Translations under genes and position numbers: made by a program
Shown: piece by piece, positions 61,346 through 64,000 of the stretch
Position numbering within the stretch: position 1 is the stretch's first letter
Layout: every line of letters starts with the position of its first letter
Source of the DNA: Anisodus tanguticus
Lineage: Eukaryota; Streptophyta; Magnoliopsida; Solanales; Solanaceae
Length of the DNA: 64,000 nt
Direction of reading: 5' to 3'
Assembly (NCBI GenBank): GCA_034509755.1
Contig: CM067557.1
Coordinates: 42,776,001 to 42,840,000 of the forward strand
The notes under the pieces: generated by a model
Seen by the model: the letters and a program-made list of their open reading frames with translations, nothing else
The model's database searches: none
What the model was told of the DNA's origin: nothing

Positions 61346-61731
61346 AAGTGAATTTTGCAGAGTTGAAGAGACAAAGCAACAAACTCCTAGCTAGGATGTT
61401 TATGCACTGTTATGGCCAAAATCAAATTCCGTCATCATAACCCTTTCAAATCTTTTGTCACCTTCTTTGAAATTATATTCTTCTGAGAAATATCTAAATG
61501 CAGGTGTAAGTCACTGAAGCAAGCTTTATATATTACATCTTTCCATTTGATCTATGATCATGCATGTTTGTGATTTGATGGCTTGTTAGCACCATAGGAC
61601 TGGTCCAAAGCTTCCTAGTTTGCAATATTAAGCACAATATTATTCAAGATTTTTATAATAATATGAGTATATGACTAATATAATGATTACAGTAAATTTG
61701 ATTCAAATTTTATATATTAATTAAAAAATTC

Positions 61732-61738
<7 letters not shown>

Positions 61739-61788
<50 letters not shown>
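61739..61788. repeat. TA microsatellite
   Basis: About 25 uninterrupted TA units. Confidence 0.93.
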
Positions 61789-61792
<4 letters not shown>

Positions 61793-61921
61793 CTTCAAAA
61801 CTCATGTGCTGAATCCATCTGTATTTGTAGTGGAATGATCTGATTATTCTTTGTTTTATTGTCACTCAGTTTCAGACCTGTGCATCAGAACTAAATGCAT
61901 TTTATGTCCAACAAATAAGGA

Positions 61922-62033
61922 TGTAGTCCCCGGGCATAGCTGGATGGCAAATGAGGGGAACTTTAAATCCAGTTAGAGGCCAGCAGCATGGGTTCGAACC
62001 CTGGTGGGTAAGTCGGGAAGCTGGATATAAAAA
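61922..62033 (+). mobile_element. Short tRNA-derived SINE candidate
   Basis: Contains box A-like GCATAGCTGGATGGCAA and box B GGGTTCGAACCC, then an A-rich end. AAATAAGGA flanks it on both sides (61913-61921 and 62034-62042). Body is 112 bp, similar in build to 38373-38477 but of different sequence. Confidence 0.62.
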
Positions 62034-62042
62034 AAATAAGGA

Positions 62043-64000
62043 GGCAAATAACAAACATCAATCATAGATTAAGAAAAGAACCAGTAAAATTCACACATAG
62101 CTAACTTTCAATATTTATAATTGGAAAAATGAATTTCAAATTTTACAAGTAAAACTCGAGAATATTCACTATACATTTTAGATTTTTATTATGAAAAGAA
62201 CAGTGATTTTTTTCTAAAGACATAGCCGAGAAATAAACCAATGACCGCTATTTCTATGAAAAATTAGACGGACGGGAGAAGTATTGAAAGAGAACCGTTA
62301 TTTCAAGTTTTCTTCTTAACCCCTTTTCAAAAACGTTCTTCAAAAAAAATCTTTAATGCAGGATCTGTTAGACATTTTCTCAAGGTTTAACCTCAATGAA
62401 TTTATCTCTTTTGAATTAAAAGGACATTACTCTTGACCCAAAAAAAAAAGTGATGAGCAAAATGATTCGGTAAAATTTGTATCATATGATAAACAACTTA
62501 TTAAGTAGCCATTAGTTAGGGAAGGATTAGACTGATCTTTATTGGATTATTGAGTCTATCTCAGTTAACTCTAAATGATGAAAATGAAAGAAAGTAAATA
62601 AGATTTAGGGTAATATAGACAAAATCAAAACAACCTTTATTTGAATTATATAACTAGGAAGATTAGGTTAGCATGTATAATTGTCAACATTATTGTTAAA
62701 ATTAGTGATATGCAATTGATTAATGTAATAGTAATGATAAATAGTAGCCCTTCAAGACTTTTAACAAGTTGAAAAAAGTGATGTTGTTGTGCTTATTATA
62801 GAAAAGACAGCCACCTCTTTATAATGGAATAGAAGAAGGATCTTGTATTTTCCTTGAGAGACAATATGATTAATTAATTGTCATGCTCTTCTAATTCCCT
62901 TATCTAATCATTATGAATATTACCATCATTAAGTCCATCATCACATGCCTATGCTAGTTGCCCCTCTCATATATATCTCACTTTTTTTAAACTTGGGATG
63001 CTGTTTAAATGTTGGCAAATGAAGAGACAAAAGGCCCTCAAAAAATTGCAATACAGTTGATAATGATCAACAAATTTGAAATAGTTGAATGATGATCACA
63101 GTGATGCATCCTTTAACAATTATTACAATACATTACCGATCAGTGACAAAAGCTGAATTTTTATCAAAATTTCATCATATATTATATATATATAAAAAAA
63201 TATTTTAATCATATATATACACCATATAATTTTCTACCCAAAAAAATCGAATCAAACTCCTTTCACTCCTTTGGTCCCGCCATTGAATTTACCACATGCA
63301 TTATGTTTTTAGTTTCATCATATTTCATTTGACTTGGTCAATTTACTAAAGTCAAATATAGGTATGTGGGTGAAATTTTGGAGTTTTAAAATGAGCAAAC
63401 TCTATTTGTTGAATTTTTCTGCCAAAAGTGTTTGTTTGAGCTAGATTTTACAAGAAAATTTCAAACTTATTATTCAATTCTTTCAAAAACTCAAAAAAAT
63501 TACTGGAGTTTTCCCGCTTTTGAAAGATTTGAAAAACCTAGTTTAGAAATATTTATAAAAATAGTATAACTTTTTATTCAAAATAAGCGCAAACAAACAC
63601 TTTCTGCAAAACTCCAAACTCAAACACATCAAATGAACGTCACCTAATTAGGTAAATGATCATAGTATAATTTTTTATATAAACACGATGTATATAACTT
63701 AAGCTCATTACAAATTACTAACGACTAAAGCTCTATATATCGGCATAACCCTTGAATCAAACCCTCATAATAGTAGAACAATATTTACTTTTACAAAATT
63801 TGAAATCGTTAGTACTAATATAATAATTTTGTCCCGAAATAGTTAATTAGTCATTTATCTGTTAATATTTGGATTTAACCATTTATAAATCCAAAAGAAA
63901 AGGAAATTATATTTAAATATTGGCTTTGAGGTGAGCGGTCAAATCATAAACTCAGATATTAGGGTTGAATATGATGAAGGAAGAAAAAAGGGGGTAAAAG
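62043..64000. other. Intergenic to the window end, no gene seen
   Basis: AT-rich sequence without recognisable coding, RNA genes or paired terminal repeats. Confidence 0.45.

Noticed and set aside
1..64000. A novel multi-gene system or biosynthetic cluster
   Set aside because: Only three unrelated host protein genes are present; everything else recognisable is transposon-derived or non-coding.

Overview
This is plant nuclear DNA, most likely from a nightshade (Solanaceae). The reasons are host genes with short exons and GT-AG introns, AT-rich spacers, many Copia LTR retrotransposons, Au SINE copies, and RTE-type LINE tails that end in TTG repeats as in the tobacco TS SINE family. Three host protein genes, one tRNA gene and more than twenty mobile-element insertions can be supported. 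All assignments come from reading the sequence; no database search was run.

Layout. 1-799: end of a hAT transposon running off the left edge. 1690-1927: TRIM-like LTR piece. 3424-14478 (minus): a 3-methyladenine DNA glycosylase gene in six exons. Its second intron holds a complete 6.7-kb Copia element (5964-12644, 5-bp target duplication), and its first exon has an in-frame stop upstream of the conserved domain. 15004-15085 (minus): tRNA-Ser(GCT). 15312-20368 (plus) and 48124-53248 (minus): two decayed copies of one Copia family whose LTRs carry unusual inverted repeats. 21100-26730 (minus): a second large Copia element with little recognisable coding sequence.

30155-33280 (plus): a five-exon TRICHOME BIREFRINGENCE-LIKE (TBL) polysaccharide O-acetyltransferase gene with a stem of 31-residue repeats. 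34362-35271: non-autonomous hAT. 35441-37836: internally deleted Copia element with a LINE tail inserted in its 5' LTR. 38373-39864: a short tRNA-derived SINE and an Au SINE. 41379-44185 (minus): a four-exon class II HD-Zip transcription factor of the HAT14 type. 45328-46580: decayed short LTR element. 55849-56742: truncated RTE LINE with a perfect 15-bp target duplication, followed by a TA tract and a 76-bp minisatellite. 57341-57613: CACTA MITE. 59847-61345: terminal-inverted-repeat element split by a solo LTR related to the element inside the glycosylase gene. 61922-62033: second short SINE.

The three host genes do not form a pathway (DNA repair, cell-wall acetylation, transcription). The window is best read as ordinary genes spaced apart by successive transposon insertions. 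I found no evidence of a new multi-gene system. The points most worth following up are the interrupted glycosylase gene, the sequon-bearing repeats in the TBL stem, and the structural rearrangements inside several retroelements.
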